DNA from: Flagellimonas amoyensis
GTDB lineage: Bacteria; Bacteroidota; Bacteroidia; Flavobacteriales; Flavobacteriaceae
NCBI RefSeq assembly: GCF_003058265.1
Contig: NZ_QBUK01000003.1
Location: 62,001-126,000, forward strand
Reading direction: 5' to 3'
DNA: 64,000 nt
Positions within the stretch are counted from its first letter, which is position 1. Each line of letters opens with the position of its first letter. The position numbers were made by a program, and so were the translations under genes. Below the pieces are notes generated by a model. That model saw nothing but the letters and a program-made list of their open reading frames with translations. It searched no databases and was not told the origin of the DNA. Below are positions 26,827 to 36,567 of the stretch, one piece after another.

Positions 26827-29793
26827 ATGCAAAATAAAGGACTTGTAAGGCTTTTCGCGATCCTTTTTGGCTTGGTGAGCATCTATCAGCTATCCTTTAC
26901 CTTCATCACAAGTAAGTTGGAGAAGGACGCTGAAGCTCATGCAGTTAGCCAAATTTCGGAAGCTGAGGAAGATTATGTGGCAAAGCGCGAAGCTTTAGAG
27001 GCATCGTATCTGGACTCTATCAGTGACAACTCTGTTTTAGGTTTTACCAGCTATGAGGATGCCAAGAAAAAGGAGTTGAACAAAGGTCTTGACCTTAAGG
27101 GAGGTATCAACGTTACCCTACAGATTTCCGTAAAGGACATTTTGAAAGGTTTGGCGAACAATACCAAGAACCCCGTTTTCAACAAGGCGCTGGCCGATGC
27201 CGATGTGGCATCAACCAATAGTGACCAAACCTATTTGGAACTATTTTTTGATGCATTTGACAAGATCAAGGGCGAAACCAAATTGGCTTCCCCAGATATC
27301 TTTGCCAACAAAGGGCTTAGCGATGATGTCAATTTCCAAATGAGCGATGAAGAGGTAAAGCCCATCATCCGAAGGAAGATAGACGAGTCCATCGTTTCTG
27401 CATTTGAAGTACTCCGTGAGCGTATCGATGGTTTCGGTGTGACCCAGCCCAACATCCAAAGGGAAGGGAACTCCGGACGTATCTTGGTGGAGCTGCCAGG
27501 TGCTAGGGATATTGCCCGTGCACAGGAATTGCTTTCCAGTACCGCACAGTTGGAGTTTTGGGAAACCTATCCCCAAAGCAATCCAAGTTTGGGAACCTTC
27601 TTGGTGAGCGCCAACGAGCGATTGAAAGAAATCCTAAAACCTGAGCAGACCAAAGAGGAGGTGTCCAAGCCAGAATCTGAGATTGATTCCTTGCTTTCGG
27701 ATGTTTCCCAAGATTCTTTGGAAACCGCCCCTCAGGCCAACCCAATTTTGGGTAAATTGATACCTGCCAACCCAGGTAGCCATGCCATAGCAAGAGCCAT
27801 GGTTTCGGACACGGCCGAGATCGGGAAGTACCTGAGAATGCCAGAGATCAAGAGATTGCTGCCCAACGATATCCAATTCACCAAATTCCTTTGGGAAAGA
27901 CCTGCCCAAGATGTGGAAGTGGTGGATCTATACGCACTTAAATCTAACAGGGACGGTGTGCCCAGGATCAGCGGTGACGTGGTTTCCGATGCACAGGATA
28001 CCTTTGACCAGTTCAACAAGCCTGCGGTGAGCATGACCATGAACACCCGTGGTGCCAAGGAATGGGAAGCACTTACCGGAGATGCTTACAACAACCAGAC
28101 CGGTATAGCCATTGTTTTGGACAATAAAGTATATACTGCCCCTGGTGTGTCTTCAGGACCTATTTCAGGCGGACGTTCCGAGATTACCGGAACTTTCACC
28201 GTAAACGAGACCAAGGATATTGCCAACGTATTGCGTGCAGGTAAATTGCCAGCTTCTGCGGACATCATCCAATCTGAGGTGGTAGGTCCATCTTTGGGTC
28301 AGGAAGCCATCGACAGTGGATTCATCTCCTTTATGATTGCCATGGCCTTTGTATTGCTATGGATGATCTTTTACTATGGCAAGGCAGGAGTTTTTGCTGA
28401 TATCGCCCTTATATTCAACATCTTGCTCATTTTTGGGGTGTTGACCAGCTTGGGTGCTGTTTTGACCCTTCCAGGTATTGCGGGTATCGTGTTGACCATC
28501 GGTATGTCGGTGGATGCCAACGTACTTATCTTTGAAAGGATCAAGGAAGAATTGGCAAAAGGCAAGGGCAAGGCACAAGCGATTGCGGACGGTTTCGGAA
28601 ACGCACTGTCCTCTATCTTGGATGCCAACATCACTACAGGACTTACGGCGATCATTCTTTTCATTTTCGGTTCAGGACCGATCAAAGGATTTGCCACTAC
28701 CTTGCTGATAGGTATCGTTACGTCATTGTTCACGGCCATATTCGTGACCCGATTGATGATCGATGCATATTCTGCGAAAAAAGGCAGACGCTTGGATTTC
28801 ACCACAGGAATCACGAAGAACCTGTTCACCAATATGAACATCGATTTCTTGGCTAAGCGCAAGTTCGCTTATATCCTATCTGGTATCTTGGTGGTTGTCT
28901 CCGTGTTCTCGCTATTGACCTCTGGTCTTCAGCAAGGAGTTGACTTTATCGGAGGCCGTTCTTATCAGATTCGTTTTGAAAAAGCAGTGAACCCTTCGGA
29001 AATCGCTTCTGAACTCAATACAGTATTTGGTAGCGGAACCAACGTAAAAACGTTTGGGGATGCCAATCAGATAAAGGTGACCACTCCTTACAAAGTAGAT
29101 GAGGAAGGTGTGGAAGTGGATACCGAAATCCAGACCAAACTCTACACTACATTACAAAAATACCTTCCAGATGGTACTTCTTTCGAAGACTTTACCATAG
29201 GGGCTTCGGAAAAATCGATAGGTATCCTACAATCAGTTAAAGTAGGGCCTACCATTGCCGATGATATTAAAAAGAATGCCTTCTTGGCCATTTTGGGATC
29301 CTTGGCGGTCGTGTTCCTTTACATCCTATTGAGATTCAGGAAATGGCAATTCTCCTTGGGTGCCGTTGTTGCGGTTTTCCATGACGTGATGATTGTATTG
29401 GGCATATTCTCCCTTACTGGTAAGATAATGCCTTTCAATATGGAGATCGATCAAGCCTTTATAGCGGCCATCTTGACGGTGATTGGATATTCCTTGAACG
29501 ATACCGTGGTCGTGTTCGACCGTATCCGTGAAATAACAGGAATCAAAGGTTTCAGAGGCGGAGAGAACATCAACGATGCCTTGAACAGCACATTGAGCCG
29601 TACCTTGAACACCTCATTGACCACCTTGATCGTATTGTTGGCCATCTTCATCTTTGGTGGGGAAAGCTTGCGAGGGTTTATGTTCGCCATGATCATTGGT
29701 GTGGTAGTGGGTACCTATTCTTCGGTATTCATCGCAACGCCGATCATGTTCGATACCCTCAAGAAAAAAATTGCAGCCGCCACAGCTGCATAG
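26827..29793 (+). CDS. secDF: Fused protein translocase SecDF
   Basis: Proton-driven inner-membrane accessory to SecYEG that pulls exported proteins out. 988 residues in one chain, SecD then SecF, as usual in Bacteroidota. SecD half: first membrane helix about 7-27, GLDLKGGINVTLQI, ERIDGFGVTQPNIQREG, a low-complexity linker at about 277-310, NTRGAKEWEALTG, then six membrane helices with GIAGIVLTIGMSVDANVLIFERIKEE. SecF half: the second GGRSYQIRFE domain and TVIGYSLNDTVVVFDRIRE. The RND motifs with acidic residues are complete. Promoter and terminator flank it as a single gene. Confidence 0.97.
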   Translation: MQNKGLVRLFAILFGLVSIYQLSFTFITSKLEKDAEAHAVSQISEAEEDYVAKREALEASYLDSISDNSVLGFTSYEDAKKKELNKGLDLKGGINVTLQISVKDILKGLANNTKNPVFNKALADADVASTNSDQTYLELFFDAFDKIKGETKLASPDIFANKGLSDDVNFQMSDEEVKPIIRRKIDESIVSAFEVLRERIDGFGVTQPNIQREGNSGRILVELPGARDIARAQELLSSTAQLEFWETYPQSNPSLGTFLVSANERLKEILKPEQTKEEVSKPESEIDSLLSDVSQDSLETAPQANPILGKLIPANPGSHAIARAMVSDTAEIGKYLRMPEIKRLLPNDIQFTKFLWERPAQDVEVVDLYALKSNRDGVPRISGDVVSDAQDTFDQFNKPAVSMTMNTRGAKEWEALTGDAYNNQTGIAIVLDNKVYTAPGVSSGPISGGRSEITGTFTVNETKDIANVLRAGKLPASADIIQSEVVGPSLGQEAIDSGFISFMIAMAFVLLWMIFYYGKAGVFADIALIFNILLIFGVLTSLGAVLTLPGIAGIVLTIGMSVDANVLIFERIKEELAKGKGKAQAIADGFGNALSSILDANITTGLTAIILFIFGSGPIKGFATTLLIGIVTSLFTAIFVTRLMIDAYSAKKGRRLDFTTGITKNLFTNMNIDFLAKRKFAYILSGILVVVSVFSLLTSGLQQGVDFIGGRSYQIRFEKAVNPSEIASELNTVFGSGTNVKTFGDANQIKVTTPYKVDEEGVEVDTEIQTKLYTTLQKYLPDGTSFEDFTIGASEKSIGILQSVKVGPTIADDIKKNAFLAILGSLAVVFLYILLRFRKWQFSLGAVVAVFHDVMIVLGIFSLTGKIMPFNMEIDQAFIAAILTVIGYSLNDTVVVFDRIREITGIKGFRGGENINDALNSTLSRTLNTSLTTLIVLLAIFIFGGESLRGFMFAMIIGVVVGTYSSVFIATPIMFDTLKKKIAAATAA

Positions 29794-29815
29794 TTTAAGT
29801 TTTTAGATGAATAGC

Positions 29816-29846
29816 AAAAAGGGCCGCTCTTTAGAGCGGCCCTTTT
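29816..29846. terminator. Strong bidirectional terminator between secDF and the ABC gene
   Basis: AAAAAGGGCCGCTCT pairs perfectly with AGAGCGGCCCTTTTT, the longest clean stem in the window, between convergent genes. Confidence 0.9.
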
Positions 29847-29865
29847 TTGTGCTTGTATTGTTTTT

Positions 29866-31116
29866 CTATGGAGTCCCAACACTGCCTATGGATCCCGTTT
29901 CCCTAACATTCAGGATGTAATTGAATTGGGGATACAGGCCGGGCTCTTTTCTGTGGGATACAAAAACAATGGCTGTATCGCTTTCTGATGCAATTTTGTT
30001 CACCAAGTCAACGAACAAGGCTGCGCCAGAATCGTCCAGGCCGGCCGTGGGTTCGTCCAAAATAAGTAGGGGCGGGTGTTTGATCATGGCCCTGGCCACC
30101 ATCACCAACCTTTTCTCGCCAGTGGACAGGTCACGAAAATGTTCCTCTCTTTTGTGGTTTAGTCCCAAAAGCTTCAACCACTCATGGGCCAAACGCTTTT
30201 CGGTATCCGTTGGGATGACATAAAGACCTATGGAGTCGTGCAGACCGGAGATGATCATATGTTCCAGACTATGGTAGCCCCTGAACTTGTCCGTGACCGC
30301 AGGAGTGAAGTAGCCTATTTTCTTCTTTAGGTCCCAAACACTTTCCCCGCTTCCTTTCTTCTGTCCGAATAGCGTCAGGTCCTGCCCGTAGGCTTTATGG
30401 CTGTCCCCGGTGATCATGGAGAGCAAGGTGCTTTTCCCACTTCCATTGGGACCAATCAATTGCCAGAATTCCCCTCGGTTTATGGTCCAATCGATTTGGT
30501 CCAATACCTGTCGCCCGTCAAAACTGACCGAAACCTTTTCAAATTTGACCAATTCTGTACCAGTTGCTTCCAAAGGCAGGAGTGGAGGTGGTATGTTACC
30601 GCTGAAAGCGATGGATTGTCCTTGGTTTTCCTCCCAAAATGCCTCTGCTGTTTCGTAAGGATGCAATTGTTCTCCATCAAGTTTGAAAAAATCCGTGGTC
30701 ACGGGCAAAATATCCTCCAGTCGGCTGACCAATTGCACCACGGTTTTGGTGGAGGCAATGGTACAGAGTTGTTCTTTAAGTTGCGCCTGGGTGGCCACGT
30801 CCAGATTGTCAAAAGGGTTCACCAAGACCAAAAAATCAGGTTCCTGCTGGAGCAAATAGCGCAACAAAGCCTTTTTCTGTTCCCCACTGCTCATGGTCTT
30901 CAGAAATTGTTGGGTTTCCCGGGTCAAGATCTTGATATCGTGACGCTCTTCTTCGTCCATATAACGATCGATCTCTGACCGTGAAAAAAGAAGTCCCTTC
31001 AAATCTTGCAGTTGCTGTAGTCCTGGAATCGATATATTGGCCAATAATCGGTCCACGATGCTGTGCGTTTGTGACGTGTTATTGGTAAGTATCGCGTAGC
31101 TTTTGGGTTGATGCAT
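29866..31116 (-). CDS. ModF-like tandem ABC ATPase with degenerate first domain
   Basis: 416 residues from the ATG at 31116; a longer frame opens only with TTG. Two ABC domains in one chain without membrane segments, as in ModF/PhrA. Domain 2 is complete: LIGPNGSGKSTLLSMITG, LSTGEKRLVMVARAMIK, LLILDEPTAGLDD, FVSHRKE. Domain 1 keeps a signature-like MSSGEQKKALLRYLL and a Walker-B-like FLVLVNPFDNLD (Glu replaced) but has no Walker A. Last gene of the lgt operon, nine bases after the frameshifted acetyltransferase gene. Role unknown; a soluble non-transport ABC protein is inferred. Confidence 0.8.
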   Translation of the reverse strand: MHQPKSYAILTNNTSQTHSIVDRLLANISIPGLQQLQDLKGLLFSRSEIDRYMDEEERHDIKILTRETQQFLKTMSSGEQKKALLRYLLQQEPDFLVLVNPFDNLDVATQAQLKEQLCTIASTKTVVQLVSRLEDILPVTTDFFKLDGEQLHPYETAEAFWEENQGQSIAFSGNIPPPLLPLEATGTELVKFEKVSVSFDGRQVLDQIDWTINRGEFWQLIGPNGSGKSTLLSMITGDSHKAYGQDLTLFGQKKGSGESVWDLKKKIGYFTPAVTDKFRGYHSLEHMIISGLHDSIGLYVIPTDTEKRLAHEWLKLLGLNHKREEHFRDLSTGEKRLVMVARAMIKHPPLLILDEPTAGLDDSGAALFVDLVNKIASESDTAIVFVSHRKEPGLYPQFNYILNVRETGSIGSVGTP

Positions 31117-31148
31117 GTAATCTGGGAATAAAAATCCCAAAATTACGA

Positions 31149-31674
31149 TTATCCTTGGTTTACCCTAAAAATATGGACGGGATTGTCCTTATAGGAGGTG
31201 GTTTTGTCCAAGAGCATCCCATTTTTCAAAGCTACTTTTTGGGAAGGTACATTGTCCACATGGATGATGGAGATCAAAGAGTCCGAAAACCCCTCTTGAA
31301 AGGCATAATGCTTGCATTTTTGTGCCGCCTCAAAGGCGTAGCCCTGTAGCCAGAACTTGGGCAGTATGGAATATCCGATTTCGAGTTCCTCCACACCGTC
31401 CACTTATTTGGATCAAAAGTCCGCAGATGCCCACCAATTGCCCTGAATTCTTTAAGGTAAGGGCATTCATGCCGCCCAGATCATTTGCATAGCGCTCAAA
31501 TACCCGGTCAAATTGCGCTTTGCAGGCTTCCTCGGGAAGGGAGGGCAATCCTTCCCAATATTGTGTGGATCTGGGGTCGTGGTAGAACGGCAACCATGCC
31601 TCAAAGTCTGAGGGTTGTAAACTCCTGAACAGCAATCGCTCCGATGCCTCGTTTTCTAAAAGATATTTGGACAT
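31149..31674 (-). pseudogene. GNAT acetyltransferase gene broken by a frameshift
   Basis: Two overlapping frames make one RimJ/RimL-type acetyltransferase. The N-terminal part starts MSKYLLENEASERLLFRSL at 31674 and reads to GICGLLIQ; there it would run into junk, while a second frame continues with DGVEELEIGYSILPKFWLQG, the acetyl-CoA-binding region, and ends NPVHIFRVNQG at 31149. The break lies at about 31401-31410 and is explained by one extra base or two missing ones. Its ATG overlaps the stop of the DUF192 gene (TAATG). Either a real inactivation or a sequencing error. Confidence 0.8.
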
Positions 31675-32156
31675 TACTTTCTTGTGAAGGCAATACTGTC
31701 CCCTACTTGTAGTCCCAATTTATCGGACAGTCCCGCATTTATCTCAAGGACATATTTGGCGGGTACGTTGGAGGGCAGGCTGCTCTCATCGTAGGGTTTG
31801 GCATTTTTTTGAAAGCTAACGATTTTCAGTCCTTCATCTATATAGATGATGTCCAAGGGAAACTCGGTGTTCTTCATGTAAAAAGAACGGGCGGAGACAT
31901 TGGGGAAGATGAACAACATGCCTTGGCTCTCTTCCATGGATTGACGGTACATGAGCCCGGTCTGAGTTTCGTACTCAGATTCGGCGATCTCGATGTCAAA
32001 GCTTGTTTTAAGGGAATCCGTTTCGGTGGCAAGAATGGACAATTCACCTTCCTTGGTGAACGATACCGTCTCGGTTTTCAGGGCCTGCTTGGTCTCTGAC
32101 TTGCAGGAGGCCATGAAAAGGATTAAAACAGATAAAATTAAGCCGATATGTTTCAT
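31674..32156 (-). CDS. DUF192 lipoprotein
   Basis: 160 residues from the ATG at 32156: MKHIGLILSVLILFMASCKS, with the lipobox MASC. The DUF192 core follows: IEIAESEYETQTGLMYRQSM, GMLFIFPNVSARSFYMKNT, PLDIIYIDEG, VLEINAGLSDKLGLQVGD. DUF192 proteins are exported, small, beta-rich and of unknown function. The start four bases after the lgt stop and its overlap with the next gene place it in the lgt operon. An alternative start 60 bases upstream lies inside lgt and is unlikely. Confidence 0.88.
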   Translation of the reverse strand: MKHIGLILSVLILFMASCKSETKQALKTETVSFTKEGELSILATETDSLKTSFDIEIAESEYETQTGLMYRQSMEESQGMLFIFPNVSARSFYMKNTEFPLDIIYIDEGLKIVSFQKNAKPYDESSLPSNVPAKYVLEINAGLSDKLGLQVGDSIAFTRK

Positions 32157-32160
32157 GTCC

Positions 32161-33129
32161 TTAATCCCTGTAGAAGATTGGTGATGGTCTGTACATAAAA
32201 TAGAACCCAATGGCAATCATGGGGAGGCTCAACCATTGTCCTGTGGAGAGAAGTCCCAGGGAACTCTCAAAACCTCCTTGGCTCTTTTTAAAGAACTCCA
32301 CAAAAAATCGGACGGTGAACAAGAGCACCATGAACAATCCAAATATGTAACCTTGCTTCTCTTTTTTATCCGTTTTCCAATAGATCATCTGCAGAAAGAG
32401 AAAGACAAAAAAGTAGCAAATGGCCTCGTACAACTGTGCAGGATGGCGATAAGGTATGGTCTGTAGGATGCCCGCAAATTCAGGATTGTGCTCTATGGCC
32501 TTGTACGCGGCATTTTCTGTGGCCTCTTTGGTGATTGCCATCGCTTTGTAAGCTGGCATGTCATCAGAATCCCTGATAAAACGTGTGGCCAAGAAATAGG
32601 ATTTGTGGACCACTTTTCCATTGATTTCCGAGTTGAAAAAATTACCCAGACGCACAAAACAGGCACCAATGGCCGAAGGGATCACCAAACGGTCCAGCAT
32701 CCAGAGCATTCGGATATCATCCCATTTTCTGCAAAAGAGCCACACCCCGATGATAGCGGCGATGGTGGCCCCGTGGCTGGCCAGCCCGGTAAACCCGGTA
32801 AACTCATAGCCGTTTATGATGCCGAACAGCGAGCTGTTCGCACTTTCCCTGATGGGCAAAAGAATTTCCACCAAATGGTCTTTATAGTAGTCCCAGTCAT
32901 AAAAAAAGACGTGCCCCAAGCGTGCGCCCAACATAATGGAAACCACCGTGTAGATGAACAGGGAATCCAGTTTTTCCATGGACTTTTTTTCGTTCTGGAA
33001 TATTTTCTTCATGATGAACCAGCCCACCACAAAGGCTGCGATCCAAAGCAGGTTGTAGTATTTTATTTGAACGAAGCCCAGTTTGAAAAGGGTGCCTTCC
33101 GGGTTCCAATTGATTCCGAGGAAATACAT
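32161..33129 (-). CDS. lgt: Prolipoprotein diacylglyceryl transferase (Lgt)
   Basis: Inner-membrane enzyme that transfers diacylglycerol to the lipobox cysteine of prolipoproteins. 322 residues with about seven membrane helices. Family signatures: GLASHGATIAAI (essential His), RLGNFFNSEINGK (Arg and Asn of the active site) and the RHPAQLYEAI motif. Slightly longer than E. coli Lgt owing to an extra loop with KAMAITKEATENAAYK. Heads an operon with a DUF192 lipoprotein, an acetyltransferase and an ABC protein. Confidence 0.96.
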   Translation of the reverse strand: MYFLGINWNPEGTLFKLGFVQIKYYNLLWIAAFVVGWFIMKKIFQNEKKSMEKLDSLFIYTVVSIMLGARLGHVFFYDWDYYKDHLVEILLPIRESANSSLFGIINGYEFTGFTGLASHGATIAAIIGVWLFCRKWDDIRMLWMLDRLVIPSAIGACFVRLGNFFNSEINGKVVHKSYFLATRFIRDSDDMPAYKAMAITKEATENAAYKAIEHNPEFAGILQTIPYRHPAQLYEAICYFFVFLFLQMIYWKTDKKEKQGYIFGLFMVLLFTVRFFVEFFKKSQGGFESSLGLLSTGQWLSLPMIAIGFYFMYRPSPIFYRD

Positions 33130-33245
33130 CTAGTTAAATTTTGGACTAATATAACCACTTTGGGTGGTTGATGCCCATGTTTAAGTAATTTTTGGCTACA
33201 GATAACCTTTTTGGAACGATTTGGATACCTTCTTTGGGTTCCATG

Positions 33246-33467
33246 TCAGGGAACCGGATCGTATCCGCTCCCGCCCCATGGATTACAGCTTGCTATACGT
33301 TTCATGGAGAGCCACCCGCCTTTGAACAGACCGTGCTTTTTCAAGGCCTCCAAAGTGTATTGCGAACAGGTGGGGGAGTACCGGCATGTGGCCGGGAACA
33401 TGGGAGAAATGAAATTCTGGTAAAATTTCACCAATAGAATGAAGGGTGCGATCAGGATGTGTTTCAT
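33246..33467 (-). CDS. yidD: Membrane protein insertion efficiency factor YidD
   Basis: 73 residues, typical YidD length. An N-terminal amphipathic segment [19 protein letters not shown] is followed by the family core [19 protein letters not shown] and [16 protein letters not shown] with conserved cysteines. YidD helps YidC insert membrane proteins. It precedes lgt by 116 bases on the same strand, possibly in one transcript. The open frames on the other strand here are shadows. Confidence 0.93.
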   Translation of the reverse strand: MKHILIAPFILLVKFYQNFISPMFPATCRYSPTCSQYTLEALKKHGLFKGGWLSMKRIASCNPWGGSGYDPVP

Positions 33468-33492
33468 TCGTTGTATTGAGGAACTGCAAGGT

Positions 33493-33519
33493 AAAAAAAA
33501 GCCCCGACAAAGTCGGGGC
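33493..33519 (-). terminator. Terminator of the aldehyde dehydrogenase operon
   Basis: GCCCCGAC pairs with GTCGGGGC around AAA; on the minus strand it is followed by T8. Lies just after the DUF779 stop and ahead of yidD. Confidence 0.88.
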
Positions 33520-33524
33520 GTTCA

Positions 33525-33914
33525 TCAAACTTCCTCGGATGCCGGATGTACGGGCACCAAATATTCCGCTTCCTCATCCGTGTACAATCGGGATTTTATC
33601 ACAAAACGCAGTCCCAAAGGGATTTCCAAACTGAAGCTGGAGCCTCTCCCGGTCGTAATGTCCACGGTCAACTGGGTGTGTTTCCAGTATTCAAACTGAT
33701 CTTTGCTGATGAAAAAATCGCATCCATGGATGTTGCCCAACCAAATATCGGTTTCGTTGAGCATCAGCTCACCCTTTGGAAAACACATGGGCGAGGAGCC
33801 ATCGCAGCACCCTCCGCTTTGGTGGAACATCAATTCGCCGTGGCGTTCCCTGAGTTGATCGATGATTTTTTCGGCACGATCGGTAACAAGGACCCGTTTT
33901 ATTGCCCTGGCCAT
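33525..33914 (-). CDS. DUF779 protein, partner of aldehyde dehydrogenase
   Basis: 129 residues. Core motifs HQSGGCCDGSSPMCFPKGE, the middle region DIWLGNIHGCDFFIS and FEYWKHTQLTVDITTGRGSSF match DUF779. Cysteines of GGCC and MC with the His suggest a metal or thiol site, not proven. DUF779 genes typically sit directly behind an AcoD/ExaC-like aldehyde dehydrogenase; here only one base separates them. A role in assembly or protection of the dehydrogenase is a guess from this linkage. Confidence 0.88.
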   Translation of the reverse strand: MARAIKRVLVTDRAEKIIDQLRERHGELMFHQSGGCCDGSSPMCFPKGELMLNETDIWLGNIHGCDFFISKDQFEYWKHTQLTVDITTGRGSSFSLEIPLGLRFVIKSRLYTDEEAEYLVPVHPASEEV

Positions 33915-33915
33915 T

Positions 33916-35439
33916 TTAGAAAAAGCCCAATTTGCTCTTGTCGTAGGAGATGAGCATGTTCTTGGTCTGGCGATAGTGGTTCAACATCATCTTGTGCGTT
34001 TCCCTACCGATACCCGACTTTTTGTAACCTCCGAAAGGGGCGTGTGCAGGATAGGCATGGTAACAGTTCACCCAGACCCTTCCGGCCTGTACCTGCCTCG
34101 AAATCTTATAGGCCTGGTGCATGTCGCGTGTCCAGACCCCGGCACCCAATCCATATAGGGTATCGTTGGCGATTTCCAGGGCTTCGGCTTCATCCTTAAA
34201 AGTGGTCACGCAAACTACCGGACCAAAAATCTCTTCTTGGAAAACCCTCATTTTGTTGTTTCCCTTCAAAATGGTGGGTTGGATGTAGTATCCACCTTCC
34301 AGTCCTTCATTGTAGGCGGCCTCGCCTCCGGTCAGTACTTCGCAGCCTTCTTCTTTCCCTATTTGGATGTAATTCAGGATTTTCTCGTACTGGTCGTTGG
34401 AAGCCTGTGCGCCCATCATGGTGTTCGGGTCCAGGGGGTGGCCCAATTTAATGGCCTTGGTGCGTTCCACCACCCGTTCCATGAACTTGTCAAAAATGTT
34501 TTCCTGTACCAGGATCCTGGAGGGGCAGGTGCAGACTTCTCCTTGGTTCAAGGCGAACATAACGGCACCTTCCAAGCATTTGTCGAAGAATTCATCATCG
34601 GCATCCATGATGCTCTCAAAGAAAATATTGGGGGATTTTCCGCCCAATTCCAAGGTCACTGGAATGATGTTCTTGGAGGCATATTGCATGATCAATTGGC
34701 CTGTGGTGGTCTCTCCGGTAAAGGCGATTTTGTTGATCCTGGGATTTGACGCCAAAGGCTTTCCTGCTTCTATTCCAAACCCGTTCACAATGTTCAGTAC
34801 TCCAGCGGGAAGAATATCCTCGATAAGCTCCATCAACACCAAAATGCCCACAGGGGTCTGCTCGGCCGGTTTCAAGACCACACAGTTCCCGGCTGCAAGT
34901 GCAGGGGCTATTTTCCAAGCGGCCATCAATAGGGGGAAGTTCCATGGAATGATCTGGCCCACCACGCCAAGCGGTTCCAGAATGTTCATGGACACCGTGT
35001 TGGAATCCAATTCGCTCACCGAACCTTCCTCGGCCCTGATCACCCCGGCGAAATACCTAAAATGGTCCAAGGCCAAGGGCAGGTCGGCCGCACGGGTTTC
35101 CCTCAATGGTTTTCCGTTGTCCCAGGTTTCGGCACGGGCCAGTACCTCTAGGTTTTGTTCCATTCGGTCGGCAATCTTCAACAAGAGGTTGCTTCGGTAG
35201 GTGGCCGATGAATTGTTCCATTGTGGTGCGGCTGCCCATGCGGCATCCAAGGCTTTTTCAATGTCCTCTGCCGATGATCGGGCAATTTTTGTGAATGCAT
35301 TTCCATCCACGGGGGAGATGTTGTCGAAATAATCGCCATTGGTTGGGGGTGTCCATTTCCCACCGATGTAATTTTCATACTGGTCCTTGAACTTGGGTTT
35401 TTCCAGAACGTTGCGCTCTGTTGTTTGTACATTGCTCAT
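33916..35439 (-). CDS. NAD-dependent aldehyde dehydrogenase, AcoD/ExaC type
   Basis: Oxidises an aldehyde, probably acetaldehyde or a relative, to the acid. 507 residues, full length. Motifs in order: cofactor-binding [28 protein letters not shown], the general base Glu in [14 protein letters not shown], the catalytic Cys in [12 protein letters not shown] and [12 protein letters not shown]. Forms an operon with DUF779, and the divergent AraC-type regulator at 35660 probably activates it. The operon ends at a strong terminator. Confidence 0.92.
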   Translation of the reverse strand: MSNVQTTERNVLEKPKFKDQYENYIGGKWTPPTNGDYFDNISPVDGNAFTKIARSSAEDIEKALDAAWAAAPQWNNSSATYRSNLLLKIADRMEQNLEVLARAETWDNGKPLRETRAADLPLALDHFRYFAGVIRAEEGSVSELDSNTVSMNILEPLGVVGQIIPWNFPLLMAAWKIAPALAAGNCVVLKPAEQTPVGILVLMELIEDILPAGVLNIVNGFGIEAGKPLASNPRINKIAFTGETTTGQLIMQYASKNIIPVTLELGGKSPNIFFESIMDADDEFFDKCLEGAVMFALNQGEVCTCPSRILVQENIFDKFMERVVERTKAIKLGHPLDPNTMMGAQASNDQYEKILNYIQIGKEEGCEVLTGGEAAYNEGLEGGYYIQPTILKGNNKMRVFQEEIFGPVVCVTTFKDEAEALEIANDTLYGLGAGVWTRDMHQAYKISRQVQAGRVWVNCYHAYPAHAPFGGYKKSGIGRETHKMMLNHYRQTKNMLISYDKSKLGFF

Positions 35440-35659
35440 GATCGAAACTTTTAGTTGTTAACGTTTAATTTTATGTGCTGGACGATGGTCTGTCCAAGTG
35501 TCTGATTTTAAAAGTATTGATTTTGCGACCCAAGCATCTGACGTATTCTATTATTGTTGTGACCAATCCTCTTTGTTTTTATATATTTAACAATATTCAG
35601 TAGTATATTTTTTATATTTAATAAGTTTTTATATAATATTTTAAGGACTGATTATTGGT
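35440..35659. promoter_or_regulatory. Divergent control region, aldehyde dehydrogenase / AraC
   Basis: 220 bases. Contains TGGAC (35479-35483) and GTCCA (35492-35496), an inverted repeat, and an imperfect direct repeat CAAGTGTCTGAT (35495) and CAAGCATCTGAC (35531), 36 bases apart. These are candidate AraC-type operators; the right part is very AT-rich. Function inferred from position. Confidence 0.45.
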
Positions 35660-36565
35660 ATGCAGCTTTCTGATAGATTTTATAAAGAGCGTAAGTTGGA
35701 GCATTTGGTGGAGAACCAGACTTCCTACACCTTGAACAATGCCGCCATGCATGTGTTCGAGACGCATCTTCAAGCGGAGCGGGTGATGTTGCAGTTCGAT
35801 CAACCTGTGCTCGCATCCATGCTCATTGGAAAAAAGGTGATGCACTTGCGGGATAAAAAAGCCTTTGATTTTCTGCCGGGTGAATCTTTGATCTTGCCTT
35901 CCAATGAAGTCATGTGCATCGATTTTCCTGAAGCTGACCACGAGAACCCTACCCGTTGCTTGGCCATGGCCATTTCCGAAGAAAAGATCAATAAGGTCAT
36001 CACATTGATGAACGAGGGGATGCCCAAGAACGATGGCTCGGAATGGGCCTTGATGGACTATAACTATCACTTTACGAACGATGCCAGCATCTATGGTATC
36101 ATCCAACGGCTGCTATACCTGTTTACCGAGAACCATCCGTCCAAGGACTTTTTTGTGGACAATATGCTGCAAGAGCTCATCATACGTATTTTGCAGGGCA
36201 ATGCCAGGGAAACCTACACGGAGAATGCTTCCAGATTAAGCACGAACAATCGCTTGGCCTATGCATTGGAGTATATTGCCGCACATCTGCATGAACCCAT
36301 TTCTGTGGGCGATTTGAGCAAAAAGGCATGCATGAGCGAATCCCATTTCCATAAGACCTTTAAGGATGAATTGGGGGTGACGCCCATAGACTACATCAAC
36401 AACGAACGTATAAAACTGGCCGTTCGCCTGCTACAGGATCCCCATAGAAAAATCAAAGAGATTTATCTGGAATGTGGTTTTGAGAACCGATCCTACTTTA
36501 ATCGGCTCTTCAAACGGAAGATCAATACATCGCCTGGGGAGTATCAGTCCAAGTTTGTGGATTAG
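35660..36565 (+). CDS. AraC-family transcriptional regulator
   Basis: 301 residues. The N-terminal half (about 1-165) matches the AraC_N type sensor domain, with RFYKERKLEHLVENQTSY, GKKVMHLRDKKAFDF and LPGESLILPSNEVM. The C-terminal 100 residues hold two helix-turn-helix motifs: ISVGDLSKKACMSESHFHKT and KIKEIYLECGFENRSYFNRL, with the closing SPGEYQ. Divergent to the aldehyde dehydrogenase operon, so probably its aldehyde- or alcohol-responsive activator. Converges with cysS, the stops two bases apart. Confidence 0.88.
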   Translation: MQLSDRFYKERKLEHLVENQTSYTLNNAAMHVFETHLQAERVMLQFDQPVLASMLIGKKVMHLRDKKAFDFLPGESLILPSNEVMCIDFPEADHENPTRCLAMAISEEKINKVITLMNEGMPKNDGSEWALMDYNYHFTNDASIYGIIQRLLYLFTENHPSKDFFVDNMLQELIIRILQGNARETYTENASRLSTNNRLAYALEYIAAHLHEPISVGDLSKKACMSESHFHKTFKDELGVTPIDYINNERIKLAVRLLQDPHRKIKEIYLECGFENRSYFNRLFKRKINTSPGEYQSKFVD

Positions 36566-36567
36566 GC

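Noticed and set aside
33192-33437. Open frames on the + strand opposite yidD
   Set aside because: yidD on the minus strand has all family motifs; the + frames are shadows.
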